A stretch of DNA of 64,000 nucleotides. It comes from Nageia nagi (lineage: Eukaryota; Pinophyta). Shown piece by piece: positions 12,480-24,929 of the stretch (position 1 is its first letter; every line of letters starts with the position of its first letter). A model generated the notes under the pieces. That model did no database searches. It worked only from the letters and a program-made list of their open reading frames with translations, and was not told the DNA's origin. The position numbers were made by a program, and so were the translations under genes. The stretch covers positions 69,006,001-69,070,000 of the forward strand of contig JBITNC010000001.1 in NCBI GenBank assembly GCA_050084985.1. Direction: 5' to 3'.

Positions 12480-13840
12480 AAATACCACTTAGTATAAAGT
12501 TTTAGCTCCCAGATCATAAGATTTGCATACCTCATGGTAGAGTTTTAGCTCTCATATCATCATTCTAGTTTCATGCCTCTTGGTGGAGTTCCAAATTCAC
12601 TCTTCATTGCAATGTACCTCTTGGAATAGAGTTTTAGCTCTCATGCTCATTGCAATATGCCTCTTGGTAGAGTCTTAGCTCCTAGTTTTATCATTATGCC
12701 TCTTGATAGGAAGTCCAACTTCCACAAGATCAATGGAAAAAAATATCAATGACATGAAATGGTTGTACTTTACATATCAAAATACATCAAAAATATGGGT
12801 AATTATCATTAATGACCTATTGGTAGATGGCTATGGACCCTATAACTCATTCTTTTGTAGGTTATCATTAAAGCTCATGGAGCACATCAATGTTAACTAT
12901 GGGCAACATGGTTGACAGTATCAAAATGAAGAACAAGCACCCATAGAATAGATTCTTAAAACTCCTAAGCACTCTCCACTCTAAAAATGCAAGCTAGTGA
13001 TAATGAAAAGGGGGTCAACCTTCTTTTATAATATTTCAAGAGCACATATCCTTAGATAGTCTTGATTTGCATACCTATGGATTACAAATAGGTAAATAAA
13101 ATAGTCAATCAGAATTAGCAAGAAATATGCCATTATCCAAGTCTTAAAGTTTTCAAAAATTCCTTAAGAAAAGGACTACCTACAGCCTTTATCTATTGTT
13201 AAGTATCACCAATAGTGTGCTTCTATCAAAATAGACCACTTGTGTTCCTTGTTTTATTAGATTGAATATCTTGATTTGCTAGACATAATGAAGAATTATT
13301 TATATGGCTATATCATGGATCATATTTTTGTTATATGCCTCTTAGCATGGAGTTTTAGCTCTCACATAGATATCATGGTTCTTTAGCATGAATTTTCAAG
13401 CTTTATTACATATTATCATGCCTATTAGCATAGAGTTTCAACTCTCATTTTCATATCATGCCTCTTGGCATAAAGTTTTAGCTCTCATCTTCATATCATG
13501 CCTCTTGGAATATTGTTTTAGCTCTCATCATCCTATCATACCTCTTGGCACAAATTTTCAACTCTTATCATCATATCATGCCTCTTGGCACAAGTTTTAT
13601 TTCTCATCATCATATCATGGCTCTTGGATCAAATTTTTAGCTCTCATCTTCTTATCATGCCTCTTGGCATAGAGTTTTAGCTCTCATTCATATAATGCCT
13701 CTTGGCATAGAGTTTCAGGTCTCATCTTTATATCATGCCTCTTGGTCTAGAGTTTCAACTCTTATCATCATATCATGCCTCTTGGTGCAGAGTTTTAGCT
13801 CTCATATTATCATGCCTTTAGGTGTAGAGTTAAGCTCCTA
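12480..13840. repeat. 40-bp tandem array in the 3' region of A1
   Basis: From about 13420 to 13800 the word CCTCTTGG recurs at 13461, 13501, 13541 and 13581, exactly every 40 bp, with the next units at about 13620, 13659, 13697, 13737 and 13779. The unit reads roughly CATGCCTCTTGGCATAGAG then TTTTAGCTCTCATCTTCATAT. Looser copies begin near 12530. Such variable arrays between pol and the 3' LTR are known for Ogre/Tat elements. The open frames at 13388-13907 are by-products of the repeat. Confidence 0.85.
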
Positions 13841-13844
13841 TTCT

Positions 13845-14032
13845 ATGGTATGCTATTTGTTTATGTTTGTCAAGGTTGTCATATGTCCTATGTTGTCTTG
13901 TCAATAAGGTCTTGGTATGGTCATGTGTTGTCATGTGTGATCATGTATGGTAATGTGTTGTCATGTGTGGTCATGTATGGGCATATGTTGTCATGTGTGT
14001 TCATGTGTTGTCTATATCATGATAAGGGGTAA
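13845..14032. repeat. Short-period TCATGTGT-type array
   Basis: A run of words such as GGTCATGTGTTGTCATGTGT with an 11-bp-like period, drifting to 10 and 12. The reverse complement of the same array occurs in A2 at about 35290-35520, at the same position relative to the 3' LTR. That supports one family. Confidence 0.75.
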
Positions 14033-14251
14033 ATTGAAAAATATCATAACAGGGTGTTTTCTCAACCCATATCTAGCTTTTACATGTTATTGCTATATTA
14101 CAATCTTTGTTGAAGTTCAAATTAATTACTATTGGTATTATGCTTATCAATGCTTGATAATATTTCATTACTATGACATCTTGATTTGTACTTTGAATGA
14201 AAAATCTCAATGCACCTAGTGATATCAATTTCTCATCCAAAGTGGGGCATC

Positions 14252-15038
14252 TATTATCACATAAAATTAATTTATATATTTAATTTAATACATTACGAAA
14301 TATTGTTTCCACACTTATATATTTAGTTCAATAATATTAATATTATTTTTGATATGATCAATATATATCATCAACTTACTATATTCTTTTTTATATAGGT
14401 ACACGTCAACTAAGGAGTAAGTCATTATTATCTATATAAATAGGGATCTAATAGTAAGTCCACATTAATGAGATACATGATCCCATGTTTGGTCTTGATG
14501 ATGGCAATTTTTTAGGTGTCTCTTGACATCACCATTCAATGTTGGGTTTGTGTACTTCTTTATGTGAGCATCCTAACAATTATAAGCTTATTTGAATATC
14601 AAATTGAGACCATTGAGAGTCCATGTGGAGGCATAGAGTTGGTTCAAAATGGACTACAGTATAATGAAGACCATTGGCACACCATTTGTAGATGAAAGAA
14701 GACCATTGATGCTCCTTCTAAGCATAAAATAGATTGCTTGTAGCCTTATTTTTGGATCATCTTGCTCTACAACTTTAGGTGTAGACTCCATTAGTTATTG
14801 AGGCTTCATCACTATCTTCCATTCATCAATATTAGGTATGTTCTATGAGGTAAGTACATAAATTTAGTCTTATTTGGTAATATCATTTTGATTCTACTTA
14901 TTCATTATCTTCTATATCAGATTGTCTTGTTTTAAATTGCTATCAATTAGCTTAGAATTTACAAATATATATGTGTATCTTTTAGGACTATAGATATTCA
15001 TTTATTTGCATTCTTGAATACACTTTTATTTGTAAATA
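14252..15038 (+). repeat. A1 3' LTR with upstream purine tract
   Basis: It aligns with 8226-8996 and ends in TTTTATTTGTAAATA as the A2 LTRs do. Just upstream, at about 14239-14250, lies AAAGTGGGGCAT, the polypurine tract used to start plus-strand synthesis; A2 has the same tract at 35035-35047. The LTR start TA (14252) replaces TG. Confidence 0.78.
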
Positions 15039-15043
15039 AAATC

Positions 15044-18000
15044 CTTTTCTATGAGGGCTCTTAACCAACTCTACATTCTCTCAAGTACTAACCTTGGTAT
15101 ATCTAGAGCAAATTTATGAAGAGTAGTCTAGGCAATAAATTATTATAGAGCTTATTTCATCTAAATTTTCAACAAATGTAATTGTGATAAGATCACCACC
15201 TTCTCACCTATCTATTCCACTAGGGATTTCTTGAAGCTCTTTATAATCAACAATAACTTTGTATTATAATCACTAAGTACTTTATTATCTAGTACCATCT
15301 TCTTCAATTCTTCTTCAACTTGTTTGGCCTTTTGACCATATATTATTGTAGCTTAAGCTTTGATATTTATTTGTTTATTTGCCTCATCTAGCTCAACTTT
15401 TCTCTTTGCCAAGCTCTTCTCAAACTTGGACTTCCACTTTTTTAGTTTTTCCAATAAACTTTTATTCTAGTTCTATAATCTCAAAACTATTTTATATTTG
15501 AGGGAGAAATCTTTTTTTATATTGATCTATCTTTTTATTTAGTATATCAATCTTATTCTCTATAGCTCGGAGGCTTTTTCCAACTACCATAGAAGTATTT
15601 ACAAGCAACCTAGATTGATCTATGACTAGTGCACTCTACATATTTATATTTATGATTATCATAGTAGTAGTATCTAATTACCCTTATTTAAAGGGTATAT
15701 GGGCTATTATAATATTACTCATGTTTGTAACTTTACTCAAAATTCTAGAATCTTGCTCTAGGAGCATAAGGGTTTATTTACAAAAGTTGCCAAATTAATG
15801 GGCCCTACTATTTATGTTGAAAATATACTTTTAATGTCCTCTTAAAAGGTGATAGAAAATGGAATTAAAGAATGTTGTTGTGTAATTACTATTGAAGTGG
15901 ATATTAGAGTTTATTATGGGGTTTGCTCTACTTTGTGATTAATTGTCAGTACTTCAACTTCCTCCTCCTCTTCTTCTAGTGGTTTCTCCTTTTCAAGAGG
16001 CTTATTTATTAGGTTGGAGTCTTTTTTATCCTTTGTATCCTCATCATCATCATCATATTGTCCCACTCCATCTCTGGTTGCTATGGCACCACCTGTACCA
16101 AGAACATTACCCCTACCTTGCTAGATTTCATGCCTTGCTTCTTCTTGCACATCTTGGTAGGTGACAATGTCTATGCTCTAAATTTTTTGTGTCTCTTTAG
16201 CATCAAGCATATCTATTTTCTCTATAATTACCTCTAATATATCTTGAATAAATTTTGGATATGGGGTTGTAGTCTTAGGCACCTGCTATTGTATGGTTCA
16301 AGGCCTCTTTTTGGGTTTCTTCTCTTCTTCCTTTGAGGGTTGCTCAACTTGGGCATGCACCATAGTTTGAATCCTTATCTTCTTTACTAGCTATTTCAAA
16401 TTGGATGGTTCACCAAAATCTTTTATCTTTTCTCCCCTATCTAATTTCCCTTAAAAATTAGGTGGGAGAGGTTTGCCCATTTTTGGTAGCAAGTCTTGTA
16501 TATACTAGGATTCCTAGTATTTATCATAGTTGAATTCATCAAATAATTATTTTCAACATGATGAGTTTTAGTGGTGTATTCAAATTTAAATTTGGTAAAA
16601 TAATGAATTTCATTCATTCCCTAGCCCAACTTCTCTATCAACTAAGATAACACCTCTATGTCTAGGGCAAATTCTTTCCTTCTGACTTCCCAATTTCTAT
16701 ATTTCTTAATACCCTTGAGGGTTAAACATGACTTATCCAAAGTACCAAATTCCCATTTTAGGGATGCCTCATCTTCCTTATTAATCTAATTTATAAAATT
16801 TTCCACATGAGGCCTTGGCTCATGGGTAAAAGTTGGGTGCTTTTTATTTGATTTTATAATTTTGTAATTTCCCTTAATGCATCATACATCCATGGGGCAT
16901 CTACCATTTCTAACTTAATATTCTATGCAATGAAATCTACTATACTATCCTTATAGCTTATTTCTACTAAATTAAAATTTTCTATAGTTATATGTATATT
17001 TATAATAGGTTTGAAGTTACCCCTAGACCCATATATGGTTTTTATAGCACACACTACCTACCTATTTCTATAGAATATAGTTGGGTAGTGAAAAATTTAG
17101 GTTTGAATAATGGCTTTTAAAAATATACATGCCTCATGATTATAGTTTGATCTTTCAAAAAATTCCAATCACCAACCTTATTGCCTCCTTGAAGCTCCCT
17201 TATGGTGGTTTAGCATAGTTTGTTGGGTGGCTTCCCTATCAAGATCTCCACCATTGGTGTGTAGAATTTTTCCATAAACTCATAGTATGACCCATGCAAC
17301 TTGGTCCATACAAGAAACCCTAAATAAATTGGCACAATTCCTATGGTTAGAGTAGCAAGTTCAACTTGAAGTCCTACTTCCATAAACTTTTTAAGATTTT
17401 GATGGACCAAGAGCCACCACAAGTAAGAAGAATGCTAAAAATCTAATTTCTTCATTTTGAAGAGATTTCTTCTCATTTTATTTGAAATAAAGGTAAGAAA
17501 ATTATAGAAAACATGTGCCTCTATAATATTCTAAGCCATTATCATCATAGCTTCATCTACTTCTATTTGAGTCTTCTTTCCAAGAATGATTGTTAAAGCT
17601 TGCAACACCTTTCTATCTTGGTCCTTCTCAAATGAGGTGATGTCATAATTCTACATGAGCTTTATGGTTCTCCCCTTTTATCTCTCATCAATCTAGTTTA
17701 GCATTTCTTCATCATTTTTTATAAAAATCATCCATTTCATATTTTAAATCAATATGCTTTTTTATGTGAAAGGTCTAATTAGCTAGGACTATAAAGGCAT
17801 GTATAATAGACTCAGAAGAATAATCTAACACTAGGTTGGGTTTTGAACCAAATTTCCCATCTTGTTGCTAGTCCTTAAAAACTTTTATCTCATAATCCTA
17901 TTGGCTTTGCTTGAGTACAACAATATACAACAACTTAGGATAGGTGAATGACTCATAGGGCACATAATAGGCTAGGTCTTGGTCAATCATTATATCTCTC

Positions 18001-18257
18001 TTGGATTCAGCAAGAGATTTTCCTTTACCTGTAACCTTGGGATTTAGGTGCTGCAATAGGATCTACATGGGATTAGCATTCCTTGTATCCATATGATTAT
18101 TTACCCTCATATTTTTCCAATTGACTCCAAGAGAATTTTCTAGGTATACATTTTGAATAGCAATGAGATTAGGATCTACTCCCTCATGTTCACTCTCATC
18201 TTGTGGCTTTATTGTAGTTATGGTGTCTACTATCTTCTTTGTAGCATGGGTTTGCAT
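15044..18257 (-). pseudogene. B1 ORF X: unknown sense ORF downstream of integrase
   Basis: ATG at 18257 starts MQTHATKKIVDTITTIKPQD. B2 has the matching start MKTISSKKSTDTMAT at 48750. Both continue with DPNLIAIQ or DTNLIAIQ, GKSLA and YVPYESFT. At 17422-17210 the piece WWLLVHQNLKKF...LHGSYYEFMEKFY matches LHRSYYEFMDRFY of B2 at about 49690. Later parts are acidic (a run of Asp near 16050) and then strongly helical (KLKKWKSKFEKSLAKRKVEL near 15430), probably coiled coil. It lies in the same sense as pol, 0.5 kb after the integrase stop. The full length with the piece beyond A1 would be over 1000 codons. I do not recognise the family. Position resembles the env-like ORF of Athila elements, but I see no signal peptide or membrane segment to support that. 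Confidence 0.6.
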
Positions 18258-18749
18258 TGAGAGCTTGAATTTTTATAATATTAGACTATGCAACTCTCTT
18301 TCTCCTCACTCGATTAGTTTTTATGCTCTAATCTCAAGTTCTCTCAAATACTAGTGCTTAAAAATTTGCTAAGTGAGGAATAGAAGGGCACATGAACATG
18401 TTTTATTAGTCTAGGGTTTGTGGTTAATGTAATTAGTAATGGTAATTAATGTTCAAGGAATGTCAAGTTTCATGCATTGTATGGATTGGTGATGATAAGA
18501 GAGAGTGTATTGATTTAGAGCATGTTGAATTCAAATTGGGAGATAAGGTGTAATAGGTGGAAGATCCAAGGAAATCCTTTCCTTAAATGTTTATGCTTTT
18601 GATTGATAGTTGTTAGCTAACAAATTATAATTCCATAGCATTCCTATTTAATGCTTCACATTAATGACTACCTATCTCCTTGATTAATGTGATTAGACTA
18701 AAGGAATATTTTACCCCCACTTTTTTTTTACACTATATAGTTTTAGTGG

Positions 18750-19980
18750 ATGTTATGAAATCACCCTATCACTCGGTAATATTTCAAATAGATCTTGTGT
18801 ACTGGGATAGGCAATTTTTGTGATGTGGTGATATCTTGTAGTTTGAATGCATTATTTTACATGGCTTGAGTAATGATATAGGGCTCTCTCCATAGGGAGT
18901 TGAATTTATGATGTATCATAGGCTTTGCTCTCTCCTCATCCCATTTGAGGATAATGTCTCCTATTTCAAACTTTACCCTAGAAGACTTCTTCTTGTCAAA
19001 CCATTTCTTCACTATTTATTGGCAATGTTGTAAGGACTAATATGCTTTATTTTGATCTTCTCCCAACTTAAGGAGCTAATTAAACCTTACTTGTATTGGT
19101 AGTACAAAGTCATAATATTCTAGTTCTTGCATAATTTTTAATGCAAGTAGCTCAATTTGAATTGATAATACTTATCTTTTACCATATACTAATGCATAGA
19201 GGGATATCTTGATAGCTAACTTGATACTGATTTTGTCTGCCCATAATGCATAGTCCAACTATGTATGCCACTTTCTAGAATTCCTTTTAATTATTCTTTT
19301 GATAATCCAAGTTAGGTTTTTATTTATTGATTTATCTAACCTATTTCCCTATGGGTAGTAATTTGAAGAGAATAACTAGTAAATCTTGTATTTAGCAACA
19401 AAGTTTGATAAATTGATTAAAATGAATGCAAAACCATTTTTTGACATAATAGTATATGGGATACCAAAGCGAGTAATTATTATTTTCATCATTACCATCA
19501 CTTCATCTTGATCTATATTCTTGCATGGCATAGATTTTGATGATCTTCTAAAATAATTTGTTACAATCAAGATAAACCTATGGCTCGATGAGGAATTTGG
19601 GTTTATAAAACCAATAAAGTCAATACCCTATTATTGGAAAGGTTCTTTAACCACCATGGTATTAAGAGGCATAACAACTTGTCTCATTTTTGCCATATAT
19701 TTGTTACATTTATCACACTCCTAGGCTATCTTGAATGAAACTTGAAATATAGTAGGCCAATAGTATCTAACGTGTAGTATTTTCATTATTGTAGTTGGAC
19801 CACTATAATGTCTTTCAGAGAATCCATAATAAAATTTGTGTAATATTCTTTAGGTTTTATCATGAGTTACACATCTTAATAGGGTTTCATCAAAGTTTTT
19901 CATATAAATACATTCATCTATTATCACAAACTTCAAAGGCTACAGCTTGAATCTCCTTTTCTAAAATCTATCTAAAGATT
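18750..19980 (-). pseudogene. B1 integrase, broken
   Basis: Integrase inserts the element copy into chromosomal DNA. The core is visible at 19570-19376: VTNYFRRSSKSMPCKNIDQDEV, then IITRFGIPYTIMSKNGFAFI, where intact enzymes have SDNG; the catalytic Asp is replaced by Lys-Asn here. The zinc finger lies above (about 19900-19700). The C-terminal end near 18760 reads LPIPVHKIYLKYYRVI, matching B2 at 48200-48250. Many stops. It follows RNase H directly, the normal Gypsy order. Confidence 0.72.
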
Positions 19981-19989
19981 CAAGATATT

Positions 19990-20392
19990 TACTTATCTAA
20001 AAATAAAAAATAATTTATTTTATCCAATCACTCTCTTCATTAAGATGTTGTACATCATATGTGATTCATCTACTATGTTTTCATAAAGAGCCCTACCACT
20101 AATGAGCTTAATAGGATTAATTTCTACATCATATTCCATAATTTTTGTAATCCAACCAACTTTTCCTTCAACTAATTCTCTTTGAATGACATAATTTCTC
20201 ACATCAAGGTGAATAGTACATATGAGGATCTTATTATGAGATACATAATGCTTAAATTTCTTAATTCCTTTCATTATGGAAAAAACCTATGTCTTGATAA
20301 ATGAATACCTTTTTTTATGTTGGTGCAATGTTTGGCTATGAAAGGCAATCATATGTTTTTCTTTCTGGTCATTCTTTTGTGCTAGAATTACA
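19990..20392 (-). pseudogene. B1 RNase H, broken
   Basis: The open piece at 20274-20020 reads MKGIKKFKHYVSHNKI, then WITKIMEYDVEINPIKLISGRAL, the conserved C-terminal half of Gypsy RNase H (lkkFrhYl..., w...L.eydi.i...k). The catalytic N-terminal half between 20390 and 20290 is poorly preserved. The domain removes RNA from RNA-DNA hybrids during copying. Confidence 0.65.
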
Positions 20393-21280
20393 TCAATACT
20401 TTTCTTTACTCCATATGCATACATAATGAAGTATTTTGAAAAAATTTAGTTTTTCAATACAAGAGCTTCTATTATAGCCTTTTTTATACCTTGAAAAGTT
20501 TTCTTTGCTTTTTTTTGGCCAAGAAAATATAGCAGCCATTTTTAGCATTCCAATAATTATAGATACAATTTCTGAAAAATCATTGATAAATTTTTTAACA
20601 AAATTGATTTTACCAAAGAAAGATTGCAAGGCCTTCTTTTTGGAAGGGAGTGGTAATGCTTCAATAGCTTTTACTCTATTTGGATCAATTGCCAATCCCT
20701 TTTTTAAGACAATATGTCCAATCAATTTTCTTTAGTTAACCATAAAAATAAAATTTTTGGGATTGATTGAAATCCCAAACTTTATACATTTTCTAAAAAC
20801 TTGCTTAAGTTGTTCTAGTTGATCTTTTCTACTCTTAGAAAATATTATGATATCATCTAGGTAAATTAAAATAATTTTATTTATCATCACCAAATGCATG
20901 GTTCATTGCCCTTTGAAAAGTAGCTCCTAAATTAAAAATACCAAAGGGCATCATTTGAAAAGAAAATATCCTCCATTAGGTTGTGCATGCAGTTTTGTGC
21001 TGATCCTAAACCTTTACCCAAATCTGATCAAATATTGAGTAAGCATCAATCATAGAGAAATAACAAGCTTTGGATATTGTATGTAGGATTTGTTTCATGG
21101 GGGAAAGAGGATAATTATCTTTAAGAGGAATTTGGTTCAAATTTCTAAAATCTACACATAATCAGATCTCCCCACTCTTCTTTCTTACTAGGACTAAATT
21201 GGAAAACCAAGAGGAATGCTTGATTGGATAGGTAATATTTGAATCAAGCAGTTTAATCAATTCCTACTTCATAGCTTCTT
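20393..21280 (-). pseudogene. B1 reverse transcriptase, broken
   Basis: The minus strand from about 21270 reads SNLVLVRKKSGEI-LCVDFRNLNQ, PLKDNYPL and KACYFSMIDAYSIFDQI, which are RT palm and finger blocks. A decayed active-site box follows near 20870. The thumb and connection are at 20725-20393: MIGHIVLKKGLAIDPNRVKAI, then SFFGKINFVKKFINDFSEIV. The patterns fit the non-chromovirus (Tat/Athila) side of Gypsy. Stops break it in several places. Confidence 0.75.
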
Positions 21281-21281
21281 C

Positions 21282-22430
21282 TTTTTTTGGGTTGACTAGC
21301 CTTTTATTTTGCCTATATGTTTAGATTCTAGTTCAAGCTCAATGGTGTGTTGGATCACATTCTTGTCATATGTCTTTATATCATTATAAATCTAGAAAAT
21401 TACTTTTGGAAATTGATGATAAATTTGAAACACTATCTTTTTTATTTAGATCACTTTGATCCAATATTTATGTACTTCTTAGGCTCTACTTCTAGCTCAA
21501 TATTACCCTCTATTTGAATGGCTAAGGATTTGGTCTTTTGGATATCCTTTGAATCAAACAATCTTTCAAAAGAGAGTAAACTTTTTGATATGACATTATT
21601 TTTGAGTTGAAATATATCTAATTCTTGGAAATAGTTAGGTACTTATTCAATACCAAAGGTATTTTCCACTACTAAATCCAATAAAAAATTCATAATATGT
21701 TTATCAGATTCAAATACCTACCAGAAGTTTGTAGCATCAAGAATAGATGGCCTACATTGTATTTCACTCCAAAACTTCCTCTTTTATAATGAGCAAGATT
21801 ATAATGTGCCCCTTTGCTAGCAAGTGCATCAACAAATTGATTATACCTTTTAGGAATAGGTATAAAATTGATTACCAAGAATGATTCTAATAGATCCCAT
21901 ACTCTATTTTTGTAGGTATTTAAATAGTGATATTTATTACAAATTTGGTTTTTAACTTGGTTTATGACCAATTTAGAATCACCATGCATAATTAGACATT
22001 TGATGCCCATACTAATTACTTTAGATAACCCTAAATAAAGGGCTTCATAATTAGTAGTAGCTTCAAAGAAAGAATCCAATTGTATGATACCATCAATGCA
22101 TCTAGTGATATACAACTTCATTTAATTTGCAACTATTTGAGAATTATGGTAATAGCAACTTCTATATCTATCATACAATTATTAACAAGTCAACCTTCTA
22201 ATCTAAGAGAAATAAAAAGGTGAGGGTCTTCTTATACCTATAGGAGCTATAGGTACATCCTTATATATTGCAAAGATAACATTACCCTCATTTACCCCTT
22301 TTTTACTATATATTAACTTCAAAGCATCTTGGAAAAGGTCCATCTGACCTAAAATCCTTAATGCATCAAACATGGTCATTTTAGAAGGTGTTTTCTTCAA
22401 TTCTTCTACAATATTATATGGAGCATATGG
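21282..22430 (-). pseudogene. B1 protease fragment fused to an extra RNase H domain upstream of RT
   Basis: The piece at 22400-22203 (FDALRILGQMDLFQDALKLI ... RRPSPFYFS) is the lead-in to the protease. At 22121 MKLYITRCIDGIIQLDS corresponds to the middle of the protease (B2 keeps more of it). It runs straight into TTNYEALYLGLSKVISMGIK, MHGDSKLVINQV and KRYNQFVDALASKGA. These are the N.EAEY..L, GDS.LV..QV and N..ADALA boxes of an RNase H of the plant/archaeal type. So a deletion joins protease to RNase H in frame. This domain lies before RT, while the ordinary Gypsy RNase H follows RT (19990-20392). Two RNases H are known in Tat-related elements; the upstream position is discussed in the findings. 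Confidence 0.7.
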
Positions 22431-22439
22431 TATAAACTT

Positions 22440-23760
22440 ACTTGTTTCTATTGATTGATGAACTCTAAATTACTAAGTGGCTTTTTCCTTGTGATGATCA
22501 ATGATAAATAGATATCTTAATGGATGAGGCCTCTCCTTTTTTGAGACTTCTTTTCTGGTCACAATGGAATTTACTATTACAAAGATAGTATTACTTAGGT
22601 CCTATGAAATATGACTTGGATGTGTAGGAAGCTAATTTTCTTGATTCTATGGTTAGATCATAGGAGCCTTAGCTCTTTTTGGTTCAAGTTGCATTGGAAT
22701 GGCCTACTAATTTTACTAAGTGACTTGGGGCTATTGCTGGGCCACTTAAAATGAGGCTTTAGTTTGTATGTAATTGGCTTATTCTCCAACATAGCTTGCA
22801 AGCCAAAAATTGACCATGGAAAGTTCAATAATAGGATCTATTGTAGGTTCCACCATTTGATTTGAATGCAAGCCCAAGTACTAGTGTTGATAGATGGCAC
22901 ATGGGACTAGGAAATGAGGAGTTGAACATGGAGAGCACCATTCTATAATTCCCAAAGCATCACTCTTTGCAAAAAATTTCATAATTGTGTTATAAATTAC
23001 TTTAGGATCATTAGGCTATTTTTGTGTGTTATTTTTAGGCTGAAATCTAGGTTTATACTAGTTATCATATCTCATATAATTAAAGCCTTGACTTTACCTC
23101 ACTTATAGAGTGATAGTCACCTCTAGTTTCCTTATCCTTTCTTCCTCTTGAGATATAGAATCATTATTTGTACTTGTATATGTGAGAGTAGGAGGTGATG
23201 GTACTTGATTTTGAATAATAGGCTTACAAGGAGGGGGTAATGCTGACACTAAAATATGAGCAATTTGTGGAGCTTATTTAGAAGGTAGATTAGGAAACGA
23301 AGGTATAATGGTTCTTGGTTGCATCTTTACAAAGGATATCAAATTGTGTTCAAAGGTTTTGATAGTTTGGTAAGCATCTAAGAAGGTATCTCCTAACATA
23401 ATAATAAGCTTGTTAAGATTAGGGAGGAAAGCTTTCCTATAGTATATGAAAGCTTATCCATTTGTTGGTCTAATCCTTATTGTAATAGATTTCCATTTTT
23501 TATCAGATTTGATATTGAAGTCATCAATAGACTCATGAGGGTGTCTTTAGATACAAGCTATGAGGCTTAGTAAGGTACTATCATCACCATCTATGGCAAA
23601 TATTTTGATCAGAGCTAGACATAACTCTCCCCATGTATTTATAGATTGAAGGGTAAGAGTTCTAAACCATTCAACTACTTTGCCTTCAAAAGAATGTGAT
23701 AACAATATGGTCATAATTTTTTTATCAATGATATCAAATCTTAAAGTCAAAAGAGAGACA
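22440..23760 (-). pseudogene. B1 gag, middle and C-terminal part
   Basis: The open piece at 23789-23547 includes TILLSHSFEGKVVEWFRTL and TWGELCLALIKIFA, a Gypsy capsid pattern (the first residues of that open frame run into C1). B2 has the same reading at about 42810-42960. Downstream towards 22440 the reading is rich in Pro and Gln with stops. The N-terminal part lies on the other side of C1 at 29777-30260. The frame is interrupted by C1 at the TCTTG duplication. Confidence 0.68.
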
Positions 23761-23765
23761 TCTTG

Positions 23766-24169
23766 TGTTAGGATCCCACATCCTAACATTTTAGTGTTAG
23801 TATTAGTATTTTATTAAATTGTTAACATATATTGTAATATTATGATTGTAAGGGTGGGGCCTAATTTTGCATTACTATTAGGGTTAGGGTTAGTTTAATA
23901 TAAATAGATAGGAAGTGTGTGGAGAAGGAATCTTGAACATTATTTTACACCTTTGGAGTTGTAATAAGGTAGCCCCCTCAAAGTGGCCTATGATTTTGTT
24001 ACTATTTGATAAAATCCTATTCTTATCTTCTTATTGATGCTATTTTGTATTCTATTTACCAGTGTATGCTCTATTATTTCCAATAGATAGTTATTATTTT
24101 CTTATTTTAAATCAATATTTGTTTCATTTCTATAATATTTCCCTTTTTTATATTTGTAACATTATAACA
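23766..24169 (+). repeat. C1 5' LTR
   Basis: It starts TGTTAGGATCCCACATCC, itself a short inverted word (GTTAGGAT...ATCCTAAC). It ends ATTATAACA. It contains a likely promoter and start region near TTTAATATAAATAGATAGG (about 23894-23912). The same LTR type recurs at 29371 and 51119. Confidence 0.92.
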
Positions 24170-24171
24170 TC

Positions 24172-24184
24172 TAGTATCAAAGCT
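24172..24184 (+). promoter_or_regulatory. C1 primer binding site (initiator Met tRNA type)
   Basis: TAGTATCAAAGCT two bases after the LTR. The usual plant site for initiator tRNA-Met is TGGTATCAGAGC; C2 keeps TAGTATCAGAGC at 51529-51540. Two substitutions here. Confidence 0.85.
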
Positions 24185-24929
24185 CTTTCTAGGGCCATTC
24201 TACTGCAAGAAAATAAAAAAATAATTCTTAGAGGTCTAGGCTAGAAGCCCTATACCTAGGGTTTTAAAATATCTAAGAGGATCTATCATTTTTGGCTAAG
24301 CACACTTGCCCATAAAGTTGTGTGTGAAGTGAGGTGCAAAAAAACTCTACATCAATACCCAAGTCTCAAATAGAACCCTACATAGAATTGGACTCCACGT
24401 ACTAAAAGGTATATTGAAGACTATCTAGGTTATAAATGAAAACTAGGTAAGAAGTTATGTCAACCATTTGTAAACTATAGTGCACCAACAAGTGTTGCTA
24501 GAAAGTTACTTATCACAAAATCCATTTTTGTAGCCTTTTTCATTACAAAAGTTGGATAGGAGGGGTGTTTAGACAAGCCTATAGAGCAGATAATCCTTAC
24601 CCTAGAATCATTCTTTCACATAAAAAACCTTGATTTGGGAAGCAAAATGTATGAGATAAAATTCTTTAAAGCTACCAAAAATAGCAGTTTAGAGGTAACA
24701 AAAACTTTAGAGCTAAATAACTAAAAATTTGTACCATTTTAGTAGTTTTTAACAAAAGCAGATAGACCCATAGACGTTAAAAAAAAGTTCAAGGTTCCAA
24801 AAATCATCATCAAGAGACCTAGCCCATTGTGTTCATCTTTTTAAGCTAATCATTTTGATATATTACACCCATACACTTTTTTGGGCACTTTCTAAAAATA
24901 ATAGTTTCCAAGAATATCAGCTTCAAAAA

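Larger units (their letters stand above)
8226..15038 (+). mobile_element. Element A1: Tat-type Gypsy retrotransposon, internally deleted (no RT core)
   Basis: It is bounded by LTRs of about 0.77-0.79 kb and by 5-bp duplications AAATT (8221-8225) and AAATC (15039-15043), one mismatch. Inside, on the plus strand, are gag, protease, a short N-terminal piece of the RT region fused to the end of integrase, then a 40-bp tandem array and a TCATGTGT-type array before the 3' LTR. It is inserted in ORF X of B1. Gag, LTR and tandem arrays are all homologous to those of element A2, so the two are one family. The 3' LTR begins TA instead of TG, which fits decay. Confidence 0.8.

Noticed and set aside
13388-14219. 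Overlapping plus-strand open frames rich in SSHIIMPLG and CHVLSCV-type words
   Set aside because: They are translations of the 40-bp and TCATGTGT arrays in A1.
15943-16164. Plus-strand open frame with a run of His
   Set aside because: Antisense of the acidic Asp-rich part of ORF X of B1.
23879-23896. TTAGGGTTAGGGTTAG inside the C1 LTR, like telomere repeat
   Set aside because: Only two and a half units, present in both C1 LTRs as part of the LTR; the plant telomere unit is TTTAGGG.
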